DNA of 53,705 nucleotides from Methylotenera_A sp031422335 (GTDB lineage Bacteria > Pseudomonadota > Gammaproteobacteria > Burkholderiales > Methylophilaceae): assembly GCA_031422335.1 (NCBI GenBank), contig JANOQW010000031.1:1-53705 (forward strand), given 5' to 3'. The position numbers and the translations under genes were made by a program. Below the pieces are notes generated by a model. That model searched no databases. It was not told the DNA's origin and saw only the letters and a list, made by a program, of their open reading frames with translations. Shown here piece after piece: positions 32,282 to 40,905 of the stretch (its first letter is position 1; each line of letters begins with the position of its first letter).

Positions 32282-33883
32282 TTAAAAAAGCTCTTGTTGA
32301 GTCGACTTTATGGGCGTAAGTGTACTCTTTTTTTGAGATTTTTTTTGCACTAATTGCTGGCCATTTTTATTGCGCCCGCTGCCTGCCATGCCTTTACGTG
32401 AAGCATGTTTTTTAATCACTGCCAGCGTTTCATCATAAACACCATCTTTTCGTCTGGCCGCAGATATTTTTGCGCGTGCCTCGCGCGTTGCCTGTGCAAT
32501 ATCAATTATCGGTGCTGGGTAATGTTTTTCTAGCTGGCAGCCATACAGCAGTTGCTGCGCTTTTGGCATCAAATATGGTTCAAAAATCCAGCTATCTGGC
32601 ACATGTTTAAGTGCGGGTAACCAATGCCGCACAAACGCGCCTGTTGGGTCTTGATCTTGCGCTTGCTTAATGGGGCTGTAAATACGCAAAGTATTAATGC
32701 CGGTGGTGCCGCTTTGCATTTGGCTTTGTGACCAATGAATGCCTGGCTCGTAATCCAGAAATTCGCGCGCCAAATGCAGGCCTGGTTGGCGCCAATGCAA
32801 CCAATATAAGTAACTAGAGGTACTCATCAACATGGCGCGCATTCTAAAATTTATCCAACCTGTTTCGCGCAACATGGCCATGCAGGCATCTACCAGCGGC
32901 CAGCCCGTTTCACCTTTGCTCCACGCTTGCAAACGGCGCTGTGATTCCACATCTGATAATTGTTCATCACGCATATCATCGTGCGCGTGGTGCAAGTTTG
33001 CAAACTCTAGCTCGGGTTCTGATTCTAATTTTTGCATAAAATGGCAATGCCAATGCAAGCGCGATTCAAAGCCTACCAAGCCAGAGATGAGTGCTTTTGG
33101 AAACTGTTGCGGCACCTGTGCCGCCCAAGTTTTACGTTCGCGTGTGGTTTGCACCACCTCACGCATCGATAAACTGCCATAAGCCAAATAAGGCGATAAG
33201 CGTGAGCCAGCAGTGACTGCGCTAAGCGGGCTAGAAATACCGCCCCTAAATTTTGCGGCGCGGCCATCTAAAAAACTGTTAAAGATTTCTAGCGCGTGGC
33301 TGCGCCCACCACGCTGGCGGCGCGGCTTATCTTGATTTTTTATATTGGGCATTAAAAAACTATTTAAAATAATATGCTCTGTAGGCCGCATGGATATTGG
33401 CTTGTAGGGCATCGAAATAATAGGTATATTCATGCGTTGCTCCCAATGTTTGGCCCAATAGTTGCGGTTTTTTAGCCGACGCACCACCCCATTTTGTGGC
33501 GTCTCGTGCCAATCTACACCATGTAGTTTGCACCACATTGCCACTGCTTTATCTACGGCAAAAGTTGCGCCATTACCCGTTTCTTCATGGCTATAAATAG
33601 CGGCGATTGGCTGCGTTTTTCTTATGGCAATCAGCGTTTCTAGCATGCCAATATTTGATTGCAACAGCGTTAACCCTAAATTGGCTAAATCTGTTGTTAA
33701 CTCTGCCAAACATTCTGCAATAAATTGCTGATGCTGCGTCGCATAATCGTCACCCGCCCACACCGTTGGCTCCCAAGCAAATAGTGGCAACACGGCACCT
33801 GCTTGGTAGGCATGCAATAATGGTGCGTGGTCTTGTACGCGCAAATCGCGTTTAAACCAAACAATATGGATAGGTGAGGTCAT
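32282..33883 (-). CDS. phrB: Cryptochrome/photolyase family protein
   Basis: 533-aa flavoprotein. The N-terminal antenna domain begins HIVWFKRDLRVQDHAPLL. The FAD domain includes SRLSPYLAYGSLSMREV, KGETGWPLVDACMAMLRETGWINFRMRAMLMS and LDYEPGIHWSQSQMQSGTTGINTLRIYSP in runs. The usual NWQW segment is replaced by HWSQSQMQSG, placing it in a divergent subgroup, so CPD repair is likely but not certain. A basic, Lys-rich tail (about 480-525) may bind DNA. Residues about 158-170 (MPYKPISMRPTEH) are encoded by an inserted 39-nt palindromic repeat between the two domains. Confidence 0.85.
   Translation of the reverse strand: MTSPIHIVWFKRDLRVQDHAPLLHAYQAGAVLPLFAWEPTVWAGDDYATQHQQFIAECLAELTTDLANLGLTLLQSNIGMLETLIAIRKTQPIAAIYSHEETGNGATFAVDKAVAMWCKLHGVDWHETPQNGVVRRLKNRNYWAKHWEQRMNIPIISMPYKPISMRPTEHIILNSFLMPNIKNQDKPRRQRGGRSHALEIFNSFLDGRAAKFRGGISSPLSAVTAGSRLSPYLAYGSLSMREVVQTTRERKTWAAQVPQQFPKALISGLVGFESRLHWHCHFMQKLESEPELEFANLHHAHDDMRDEQLSDVESQRRLQAWSKGETGWPLVDACMAMLRETGWINFRMRAMLMSTSSYLYWLHWRQPGLHLAREFLDYEPGIHWSQSQMQSGTTGINTLRIYSPIKQAQDQDPTGAFVRHWLPALKHVPDSWIFEPYLMPKAQQLLYGCQLEKHYPAPIIDIAQATREARAKISAARRKDGVYDETLAVIKKHASRKGMAGSGRNKNGQQLVQKKSQKKSTLTPIKSTQQELF
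33374..33412. repeat. 39-nt palindromic repeat, copy 3, inside the photolyase gene
   Basis: Reverse orientation relative to copy 1. Translated on the minus strand it gives MPYKPISMRPTEH, exactly 13 codons with no stop and no frameshift, located in the linker between antenna and FAD domains. Confidence 0.9.
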
Positions 33884-33975
33884 GGTTTTAGGATTCTAAA
33901 ACCTGTTGACGGTTCACCCGTTGCTTAAATTTGCAGCGATGCTATGATGTTATCTAGTTATTTTGAAAGGCAGCT

Positions 33976-34419
33976 ATGTTTGATGCAATGTGGATTTGGG
34001 GCGCGATTGGCTTGATTTTGCTAGCAGCAGAGATGGCCACAGGCACCATATATTTGTTGTGGTTTGGCATTTCTGCTTTGGCCGTTGCAATTGCAGTTTG
34101 GATGTTACCTAATATGGCACTGGCCTTACAATTTGTCATGTTTGCCGCGCTTTCCATTAGCGCATTGGCTATTTGGAAATTACACTATAAAAAAACTGAG
34201 ACACATTCACGCGTTGGCCAAGCCCAGGGCGAAGAAATTGGCCGCGTCGGCGAGATTACAAAAGCTTGTGGTCCAGAGCAAACTGGCACAATACAATTTG
34301 CACAAGGCTTAATGGGTAGCCGCGAGTGGCCTGCCATTGGCAATGAAACGATAGCAGCTGGCAGCAGTGCCGCGGTGGTGGCGGTAGAAGGTAACACCTT
34401 GCGCGTGAAAATTATTTAG
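33976..34419 (+). CDS. NfeD-like membrane protein (YbbJ type)
   Basis: 147-aa protein with two or three N-terminal TM segments (WIWGAIGLILLAAEMATGTIY; ALAVAIAVWMLPNMALALQF; FAALSISALAIW) and a C-terminal OB-fold NfeD domain (about 80-147, GRVGEITKACG...VVAVEGNTLRVKII). It precedes the SPFH gene by 26 bp, the conserved YbbJ-QmcA pairing in which NfeD proteins regulate membrane-microdomain SPFH partners. Confidence 0.9.
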   Translation: MFDAMWIWGAIGLILLAAEMATGTIYLLWFGISALAVAIAVWMLPNMALALQFVMFAALSISALAIWKLHYKKTETHSRVGQAQGEEIGRVGEITKACGPEQTGTIQFAQGLMGSREWPAIGNETIAAGSSAAVVAVEGNTLRVKII

Positions 34420-34445
34420 TTTAATTATTTTGGGGTAGGTAAATC

Positions 34446-35288
34446 ATGGAAAGCTTTAGCATTGTACTGATACTGTTAGTCATAGTTGGCATCTTCAAAG
34501 GTGTACGCATTGTGCCGCAGGGCGAGGAATGGGTAGTAGAACGGCTAGGTAAATTTGCAGGTGTGTTAAGCCCTGGCTTGCACGTGATTAACCCTGTGTT
34601 TACAAAAGTCAGCTATAAAGTGACGACTAAAGATATTATTTTAGAAATACCGCAGCAAGAAGTGATTACCGCCGATAACGCGGTGATTTTAGCCAATGCA
34701 GTGGCATTTATTAAAGTCTCAAATATTGAGCGCGCGGTATATGGTATTGAAAACTTTCGTGAAGCCATGCGCAATATGGTGCAAACAAATTTGCGCTCAA
34801 TCATTGGGGGTATGCAACTTAATGAAGCGCTCACTTCGCGCGACCGCATTAAAACCGAGCTAAAGAATGCCATTGCCGATGAAGCCTTAGATTGGGGCTT
34901 GACAGTGAAAAGTGTGGAGATTCAAGATATTAAACCATCGCCCAATATGCAAGAAGCAATGGAACGCCAAGCCGCAGCAGAGCGTGAACGTGTGGCCGTG
35001 GTAACAGAGGCTGAAGGCGCAAAACAATCACTAATTTTAAACGCAGAAGCGCGCTTAGAAGCTGCACGTAAAGACGCCGAAGCGCAAATGGTGGCGGCAA
35101 AAGCTTCGGCAGAATCGATTAAATTTATTGCTGATGCGGCAAAAGACAACAGCACCTCAGCCACTTTCTTATTGGGCGATCGCTACATTACCGCCATGCA
35201 AAAAATGGCCACCTCACCCAATAGTAAAATTGTCATTGTGCCGGGCGATTTAGTCAGTGCGGTTAAAAACTTGGTGGGTGGAAAGTAA
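34446..35288 (+). CDS. SPFH/band-7 protein (QmcA/stomatin-like)
   Basis: 280-aa protein with one N-terminal TM anchor (SIVLILLVIVGIFKGVRIV), then an SPFH domain (QGEEWVVERLGKFAGVLSPGLHVINP; VITADNAVILANAVAFIKV; NLRSIIGGMQLNEALTSRD). A coiled coil follows, rich in Ala/Glu (about 185-235, EAMERQAAAERERVAVVTEAEGA). Such proteins oligomerise into membrane scaffolds that stabilise or regulate membrane protein turnover. Paired with the NfeD gene upstream. Confidence 0.92.
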   Translation: MESFSIVLILLVIVGIFKGVRIVPQGEEWVVERLGKFAGVLSPGLHVINPVFTKVSYKVTTKDIILEIPQQEVITADNAVILANAVAFIKVSNIERAVYGIENFREAMRNMVQTNLRSIIGGMQLNEALTSRDRIKTELKNAIADEALDWGLTVKSVEIQDIKPSPNMQEAMERQAAAERERVAVVTEAEGAKQSLILNAEARLEAARKDAEAQMVAAKASAESIKFIADAAKDNSTSATFLLGDRYITAMQKMATSPNSKIVIVPGDLVSAVKNLVGGK

Positions 35289-35307
35289 TTTAAATCAAAA
35301 AATAAAC

Positions 35308-35346
35308 ATGCCCTGCAAGCCAATATCCATAAAGCCTGCAGGGCAT
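35308..35346. repeat. 39-nt palindromic repeat, copy 4
   Basis: Intergenic between convergent SPFH and moeB-like genes. The best palindrome of the set: ATGCCCTGCA at one end and TGCAGGGCAT at the other are perfectly complementary (10 bp). Confidence 0.9.
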
Positions 35347-35366
35347 GTTTTAAAAGTTAATAAACA

Positions 35367-36110
35367 CTAAGCACACACAACACATTTAGGGTCGCGCGCT
35401 AGTTTAATAGTACGCCACTGCATACTCAGTGCATCTAACAGTAGTAAACGCCCTTGTAAACTCTCGCCAATACTCATGATTAGCTTTAATGCTTCTGCCG
35501 CTTGCGTGGTACCTATCATGCCCACTAGCGGCGCAAATACACCATTTTCTGTACAGCGCATTTCTTGGTCAGTACCAGTGTCTGGGAACAAACAGTGGTA
35601 GCATGGGCTGGCTTCATGCCGAAAATCATACACCGAAATTTGCCCTTCAAAGCCCACTGCTGCGCCAGAAACGAGCGGTTTTTTTAGTGCAAAACACACG
35701 CGATTAAGCGCATAACGCGTAGCAAAATTATCGCTGCAATCAATCACCACATCAGCAGTTATGGCCAACGCTTTAAACTCCGCCTCGGTAGATTTTTGCT
35801 GCACCGTTTGCACATTTACTTCGGGGTTAATTTCGTAAATAGTCTGCTGCGCAGAAAGTGCCTTATTGGTGCCCACACTTTGCGTGGTGTGAATAATTTG
35901 CCGCTGTAAATTGGTTAAATCTACTGTATCAAAATCGCAAATGGTGAGTTTACCTACGCCAGAAGCCGCTAAATATAAGGCTACTGGCGCACCTAAACCA
36001 CCCGCACCAACGATTAATGCATGGCTTTTTGTGAGTTTTTCTTGGCCCGCATATTCAATTTGCGGCAATAAAATATGACGGCTGTAACGTAAAAGCTGAT
36101 TGTCGTTCAT
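35367..36110 (-). CDS. moeB: MoeB/ThiF-family adenylyltransferase
   Basis: 247-aa E1-like enzyme that adenylates the C-terminus of a ubiquitin-like sulfur carrier (MoaD or ThiS). RYSRHILLPQIEYAGQEKL is the N-terminal signature. The nucleotide-binding GAGGLGAPVALYLAASGVG is at about 34-52. DLTNLQRQIIHT, the zinc ligands CYHC and CVVC (near the C-terminus), and EMRCTENGVFAPLVG with the conserved Cys follow. Its start overlaps the pilin-like gene upstream by 1 bp, so it is the last gene of the MSH operon by position although functionally unrelated. Confidence 0.93.
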   Translation of the reverse strand: MNDNQLLRYSRHILLPQIEYAGQEKLTKSHALIVGAGGLGAPVALYLAASGVGKLTICDFDTVDLTNLQRQIIHTTQSVGTNKALSAQQTIYEINPEVNVQTVQQKSTEAEFKALAITADVVIDCSDNFATRYALNRVCFALKKPLVSGAAVGFEGQISVYDFRHEASPCYHCLFPDTGTDQEMRCTENGVFAPLVGMIGTTQAAEALKLIMSIGESLQGRLLLLDALSMQWRTIKLARDPKCVVCA

Positions 36111-36829
36111 TAAGGTAATTGACCGGCTGCAACCATACGGTTGATAAGAATATTGCTAGATAACCATACGACTGCATCATCATACTCACCATTTGGATTT
36201 ACGACTGTTCTTGCTCTGGGCTCGTGACTTACGAAATCAGCATTGTTATCAGTGTTTGCAGTCTCATCGGCACACCCGGGTGGAGCAGCTGTTAAACAAT
36301 TACCTCTGTTTTTCCCTCTTGATACTATTACAGCTACAGCTGCGCCTGTTAATAATGGTGTTATGCAGGCAGCTTGATTACATATCCTAAGAGTTCCATT
36401 TGTAGTTAAATTAAATGTATTCAGTGCTGGTGGTCGCTGAGAAAAAGCTGCAGTTACTCGATAAAGTAACGGTTGCTCCCATGAATCTCTATCTACCAAG
36501 CTAAGCGTAGCCCAAGGAAATTGGCCTTCAGGCACAATACAAACCCCAGTCGCAATATTAAAATCTTCTCTACCGTCATTGGGGCGATCATCATCCCCAT
36601 TATCTGCACCAGCAGCCTTATCCGGGCAAGGCAAATGTCGATTACTTAATGCAAAACCAATCAGCGCCTCTTTCGAGTCTTCAAGTTGTTTGCGAACTTG
36701 ACTATAGTTTTTAAGATCAGTTTGAGCTGTAAGTGAAATTAGCAAGCCACCAAGTATAAATCCTAAGATAATCAATACGATGGCCATCTCCACCAAAGTA
36801 AAGCCCTTAACTTTAGTTATGCGTATCAT
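36110..36829 (-). CDS. Type IV prepilin-like protein, class III-type N-terminus
   Basis: 239-aa protein. Prepilin peptidase site KG-FTLVEMAIVLIILGFILGG (Glu at +5) is at residues 8-9, then a hydrophobic helix. The ectodomain has EALIGFALSNRHLPCPDKAAG, GQFPWATLSLVD and several Cys (C62, C95, C150, C155, C177 region). The same LPCPD ... PW-TL block occurs in the neighbouring pilin-like gene. It overlaps that gene by 1 bp. Likely a minor pseudopilin of the MSH pilus or a pilus tip component. No MshA-like major pilin is present in the window. Confidence 0.85.
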   Translation of the reverse strand: MIRITKVKGFTLVEMAIVLIILGFILGGLLISLTAQTDLKNYSQVRKQLEDSKEALIGFALSNRHLPCPDKAAGADNGDDDRPNDGREDFNIATGVCIVPEGQFPWATLSLVDRDSWEQPLLYRVTAAFSQRPPALNTFNLTTNGTLRICNQAACITPLLTGAAVAVIVSRGKNRGNCLTAAPPGCADETANTDNNADFVSHEPRARTVVNPNGEYDDAVVWLSSNILINRMVAAGQLP

Positions 36830-38136
36830 TATTGGGGTATGTTAACTGAACGGTCATTAAATGTAACGGCTGCAGCTACTGTACGAGTAAAAACATCATC
36901 AAGGGGAGCAATGTTTTCATCTTCTAGATAATTGATTTCATTTTGCTTATCTGTATTTAATGCACGTATTTGAGCCAATTGCACTCTGCCAGCCGTAGTA
37001 ATAATTACCCGATTGACAGGATTAGTCATTGCGAAATTTAAAGTCAAAAAGCCACCAGCACCATCGCAGTTAAGTGTGCCTTCAATACATGCTGGCGCAA
37101 CAGCATAGTGAATTTGTTCACGCCAGCCATTCCTTTGAAACCAATTGGTTGTAGAGAACCCTCGTAGAATTGAGGTTGTATTCCAAGATCCCGAAATTAA
37201 AGTTACTGGTAACCGCCCTCGATTGCTGAGGAGGTTAGAGTTGCATGGCCCTGCGTTAGCAAAGCCTAAGCAGGTAGTATCGGAAAATAATGCAGGGTTA
37301 GGGTAAAACTGATTACCTGTAGCTCCATCGCAACTTTTGTTAACATAATTAGCCGAATCTGGTGCGCAGTAAAAATCTAGCAAAGCATTCGACACGGCAG
37401 CTATCACTCTTTTTTCAACAGGTTCAATTATGTCATTGTATGAAATTGTAATTATTTTGTCATTCAGCACAATTCCCCCATTAGCATCCAAAATGGGGCC
37501 TTGAATAAAACCATTCACATTTGAATTTATAAAATTACGATTATCTTCGCCAAGCGCAACATCTAAATAATGCGTCGGGTTATTCTGATTTGCTGCACTT
37601 CTTAATTGGTTAACTGCATCCTGGCGCCTGATTGGAGGCCCAACTGAAAAGATAACTGCTACTAAACCACTGCCTATACTTCCATTGTTAATGATAAGAC
37701 CCGATGTATTTCGTAGTGTTATTGTGCCTAGTGTCTCGCTATTTAATGGAGTTGCTCTGGTCGAGTTTTCATAGTTAGAAGAAACAGCGTACCAAAGACG
37801 CTCACCATATCCATCTCTCAAATCATCTATCCCAAGTGTGCTCCAGGGTAATCTTCCAATAACATTCGCAACACAGGGGGCATTTGCAGTGCCATTATTA
37901 TTACTATCTGGACAAGGCAACTCACCAGGCCTAGCCGCCCCTGTTGCTACGCCGCTTCTCGTAGCAAACCCAATTAAAGCAGCCTTTGCCTCAGCCAAAG
38001 CTAAAGACGTTTTTTTATCTCGTTCAATTCTGATTCTAGCGCCATCTAATTGTGATATAAAAAACGCGGTCGCAGCTAACCCAAGTATTAGCGCAAAAAT
38101 AATGAGTGCTGCGCCTTTTTGTTTAAACAACTTCAT
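36829..38136 (-). CDS. PilX/GspK-like large pilin-like protein
   Basis: 435-aa protein with an N-terminal KG-AALIIFALILGLAATAFFIS helix that lacks Glu at +5, like GspK/PilX-type initiator pilins. A large ectodomain follows, including EAKAALIGFATRS, PGELPCPDSNNNG, GRLPWSTLGIDDLRDGYGERLWYAV and a second low-complexity half with four or more Cys. It is 6 bp after mshK and overlaps the next pilin-like gene. A tip or assembly-initiating role is inferred from the missing Glu5 and size. Confidence 0.8.
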   Translation of the reverse strand: MKLFKQKGAALIIFALILGLAATAFFISQLDGARIRIERDKKTSLALAEAKAALIGFATRSGVATGAARPGELPCPDSNNNGTANAPCVANVIGRLPWSTLGIDDLRDGYGERLWYAVSSNYENSTRATPLNSETLGTITLRNTSGLIINNGSIGSGLVAVIFSVGPPIRRQDAVNQLRSAANQNNPTHYLDVALGEDNRNFINSNVNGFIQGPILDANGGIVLNDKIITISYNDIIEPVEKRVIAAVSNALLDFYCAPDSANYVNKSCDGATGNQFYPNPALFSDTTCLGFANAGPCNSNLLSNRGRLPVTLISGSWNTTSILRGFSTTNWFQRNGWREQIHYAVAPACIEGTLNCDGAGGFLTLNFAMTNPVNRVIITTAGRVQLAQIRALNTDKQNEINYLEDENIAPLDDVFTRTVAAAVTFNDRSVNIPQ

Positions 38137-38142
38137 AAATTT

Positions 38143-38655
38143 TTAGTCACCAATCGTACCGCTTGCACTAGTTGCATCGCCCTGCGCAGCATTATTTCTT
38201 GCCTCACGCACGCGGCCAGTTTGTGGATCGTACACTTGGCCTGCTTTTAAATTTAGACGTTTGCCATTGCCACTTAGTTTGATTGGTACACGGTTACTAT
38301 CATCACGCAAACTGCCCACGGCCACTTCTTTATTACGCGAGTTTTCTTGCAGCGCTTGGTTGTTCACCCACACCGTACCATCTTTACCATCGTTACGTTT
38401 TACATAGCCTTGTAAATTGACTGCCTCAGGAAGCACTACTGGTGCGGCTTCCAGGGCATCGGCTGGGGCTTCACTAATGACTGGAGCCACTAATTTTTTC
38501 TTAGTTTGGCGTAAATAGTCTAGGTTGCTGCGCTCTGCTGGCGAGGTAAATAGGCGCCCCATAGGCTCGGCTGCAAAAGCTGATTGACCAAAAACTAGTT
38601 GGCTACAAAAAACCAGGCCTAAAATGCTTACTTTCAACGTCAGGAGTTTCATCAT
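38143..38655 (-). CDS. mshK: MSHA biogenesis protein MshK-like
   Basis: 170-aa periplasmic protein: signal peptide ending near QSAFAAEP (about residue 29), then a Pro/Ala-rich linker and a compact C-terminal domain (NLQGYVKRNDGKDGTVWVNNQALQE... LKAGQVYDPQTGRVRE) similar to PilP/MshK-type pilus proteins that link the inner-membrane complex to the secretin. Overlaps mshJ by 4 bp. Confidence 0.75.
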   Translation of the reverse strand: MMKLLTLKVSILGLVFCSQLVFGQSAFAAEPMGRLFTSPAERSNLDYLRQTKKKLVAPVISEAPADALEAAPVVLPEAVNLQGYVKRNDGKDGTVWVNNQALQENSRNKEVAVGSLRDDSNRVPIKLSGNGKRLNLKAGQVYDPQTGRVREARNNAAQGDATSASGTIGD

Positions 38656-39284
38656 AATGCCCCCGCTATTGCTGCACTACTTAGTTGTGGGTCACGCAAA
38701 GTCAGCCAATCAATTTCGCATTCAGCTTGCATGTTGGCAGCTACATTTTTGCTATTCACAAGCGCGCCAATCGGGCGTTGTATTTTGCAATCGCGCACAA
38801 TAAACGGCGTGGTTTGCTCGCGCAGGCCTTCAATAATGGCCAATACATCACCTTCATGCAGCATGTCTAGTTTAAGGCTCATTACCGAGCGGTTTAGTCT
38901 AAAACTACCCAAGTTAGGCAAAAAGCTCGGTTTGTAGGTTTCTTGCAAGCCGATGCTGTAATCGATGCTAAATAATTTATGCTTGGCGTGAATATTACGC
39001 AGTGCTTCTATCCATTCAATACGCCGCTCTTCGCCCACAAATCCGTTGGCCAGCAAATCGTTATAGGCTGGCAAATATTGCATAATGGTTTCTTTTTCTA
39101 GGCCAGATGACTGAAACTTTTGCCGCGCTTGGTTCAACATATTTTGCTGCGTTATAAGCGCGGTTTCATTTTTTGTGCGGTATTGATCTGCAAAGCTGAC
39201 TAGCAGCCCCACTAGTATTAACGCGGCTCCCAGCCCTATTGTTGGGTAGCGTAATTTGCGCCAATCTTGTGGGCTTAAGCTCAT
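38652..39284 (-). CDS. mshJ: MSHA biogenesis protein MshJ-like
   Basis: 210-aa bitopic protein with one TM segment (YPTIGLGAALILVGLLVSFAD, about residues 13-33), a short coiled coil and a PilO-like ferredoxin-fold periplasmic domain. It overlaps mshI upstream and mshK downstream by 4 bp each, a strongly coupled order. Assignment rests on topology and locus order more than on motifs. Confidence 0.75.
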   Translation of the reverse strand: MSLSPQDWRKLRYPTIGLGAALILVGLLVSFADQYRTKNETALITQQNMLNQARQKFQSSGLEKETIMQYLPAYNDLLANGFVGEERRIEWIEALRNIHAKHKLFSIDYSIGLQETYKPSFLPNLGSFRLNRSVMSLKLDMLHEGDVLAIIEGLREQTTPFIVRDCKIQRPIGALVNSKNVAANMQAECEIDWLTLRDPQLSSAAIAGAL

Positions 39285-40903
39285 ATTGGCGCCCCCGTTG
39301 TTGATTCTATTATGGCTGGCTTTAATATAATTTTTATTTTAAAAATAGCCGGTGGCCGCTCGTTGGTGGCACTTTCATCGGTGGTGCTGCCTTGCAAATT
39401 GGCCAGCGAGCTCACATTCACAGGCTCTTGCAACACGACTACTTGTTCGACTAAGGCATCTTCTCTAAGACGACTGACAAACTGGTTGACGCTATTGAGC
39501 GCTTTACGATAATCGCCAGTAAAACCTTGTATCTCTGCATTTACAAAGCCAATTTGTATCAACTTGCTTGGATCGCTATTGGCAATTGGCTGCACTAATT
39601 GGGTTTGTGCTTGAACATTAGCAGCACCTTCTTCATCTTTCAGCTCCCTATCACTAGTTTGCACCCAGCGCAGCCTATTTAGGCCAATCTCGGGCGATGC
39701 CTCAAACGCGCCGCTAAGTACCTGCATCAGTTGACGCGGGGTTTGATTGTTATTTTCAATAGTCTGCGCTAAATCAGCAGCAATTTTTAGCTCGGTGCTA
39801 GCAATTGGCGTACTGGGGAAGTTTTTCGCCACTTCTTCATACTGCTGTTGCTGTTGCAACGTTTGTGCAGCAATAGATTGTAGCTGATCTTTTTGTTGTA
39901 AGCCTTGCCAGCCATAGTAAGTAGCCAATATAACACCCAGTGTGGCAATGCTAGCGGTAACAATATTAATTTTGCGGCGGATATTATTAAGGCTATGAAT
40001 TTTGCTTAAGGTAACTGGCGCCAAATTATCGGGTATGTTGCCATTGGCCAATAACTGCATGTGCAGCAGCTCTGGATGTACTTTGACTAAATCGGCAGCA
40101 ATATGTATATTCTTAGCATAGGCCAACACATCCACTGCTTTGCACTCTAAACCTTGCTCTTGGCTAATACTTCTGGCGATTTCGTCATGTGTGCCATCTA
40201 TCGCTGGCAACACCATTTGTAATGGTGTTTCGCCCGCAATTAGGCGCTGGCTCATTAAATACATGCGGGTTTTATCTATCTCGACCAAATAAAAATACGC
40301 TAGCTGGTTGGCTTTTACCTCTTTCATTGGCACCAAGCGGCTCATGCGCAGGCGGCCATTATGCAAATAGGTTTGGCGTAGGCCAGACGATAATCGCTCA
40401 CATAGCAAAATATGTGGTGCCATTAGCTTCATTTGGCGCACCACCACTTGGCTAATCATCGGCAATAAATATACGCCAACTAAGGGTGATTGATTTGCTT
40501 GAATCGCGTCCATCCAGCCTTGTAAAAAGTCGGCATTACTTAGTGCCACAAATAAAAAGTTATCGTCTTTGCGTTTATCCGTAGCACGGTTAATAAAGTG
40601 TGCCGCGCGATACAAACTATTACGATTAAATTGATTGAGTTTACGCTCTACAATCTCGCGCCGTGCGCCGCCAGTGGTGTGCGGCAAGCTTTCTAAACGG
40701 TAATCTTCTTCTACCGCATCGGCAATTAAGTACACATTTACATCAATATGTTGCGCTAAATATTCGCTAAAACGCGTGTGGTCTTGGCTAGTGTTAGCAA
40801 AAACTGCATAAGTTTGCAACTTGGTGCCATGCCAAAAACCAGCAGTTAAGCTGGTATTGGTGGCGCATAAAATTATTTTTTTAGGATTCGTAAACATTAA
40901 CAT
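39281..40903 (-). CDS. mshI: MSHA biogenesis protein MshI-like (PilM/PilN-type)
   Basis: 540-aa protein. The N-terminal ~290 residues have a degenerate actin-like (PilM-type) fold without clear nucleotide motifs. A TM segment at about 315-332 (INIVTASIATLGVILATYYGW) is followed by a Gln-rich coiled coil (KDQLQSIAAQTLQQQQQYEE) and a PilN-like periplasmic domain ending FKIKIILKPA. It is 3 bp after mshG. It would form the inner-membrane platform with MshJ. Longer than typical MshI (about 480 aa). Confidence 0.75.
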   Translation of the reverse strand: MLMFTNPKKIILCATNTSLTAGFWHGTKLQTYAVFANTSQDHTRFSEYLAQHIDVNVYLIADAVEEDYRLESLPHTTGGARREIVERKLNQFNRNSLYRAAHFINRATDKRKDDNFLFVALSNADFLQGWMDAIQANQSPLVGVYLLPMISQVVVRQMKLMAPHILLCERLSSGLRQTYLHNGRLRMSRLVPMKEVKANQLAYFYLVEIDKTRMYLMSQRLIAGETPLQMVLPAIDGTHDEIARSISQEQGLECKAVDVLAYAKNIHIAADLVKVHPELLHMQLLANGNIPDNLAPVTLSKIHSLNNIRRKINIVTASIATLGVILATYYGWQGLQQKDQLQSIAAQTLQQQQQYEEVAKNFPSTPIASTELKIAADLAQTIENNNQTPRQLMQVLSGAFEASPEIGLNRLRWVQTSDRELKDEEGAANVQAQTQLVQPIANSDPSKLIQIGFVNAEIQGFTGDYRKALNSVNQFVSRLREDALVEQVVVLQEPVNVSSLANLQGSTTDESATNERPPAIFKIKIILKPAIIESTTGAPI

Positions 40904-40905
40904 CT

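Noticed and set aside
38440..38470. GATGCCCTGGAAGCC in mshK, resembling half of the 39-nt element in mshM
   Set aside because: Only one arm matches and the core CCAATATCCAT is absent, so it may be chance or a very old relic.
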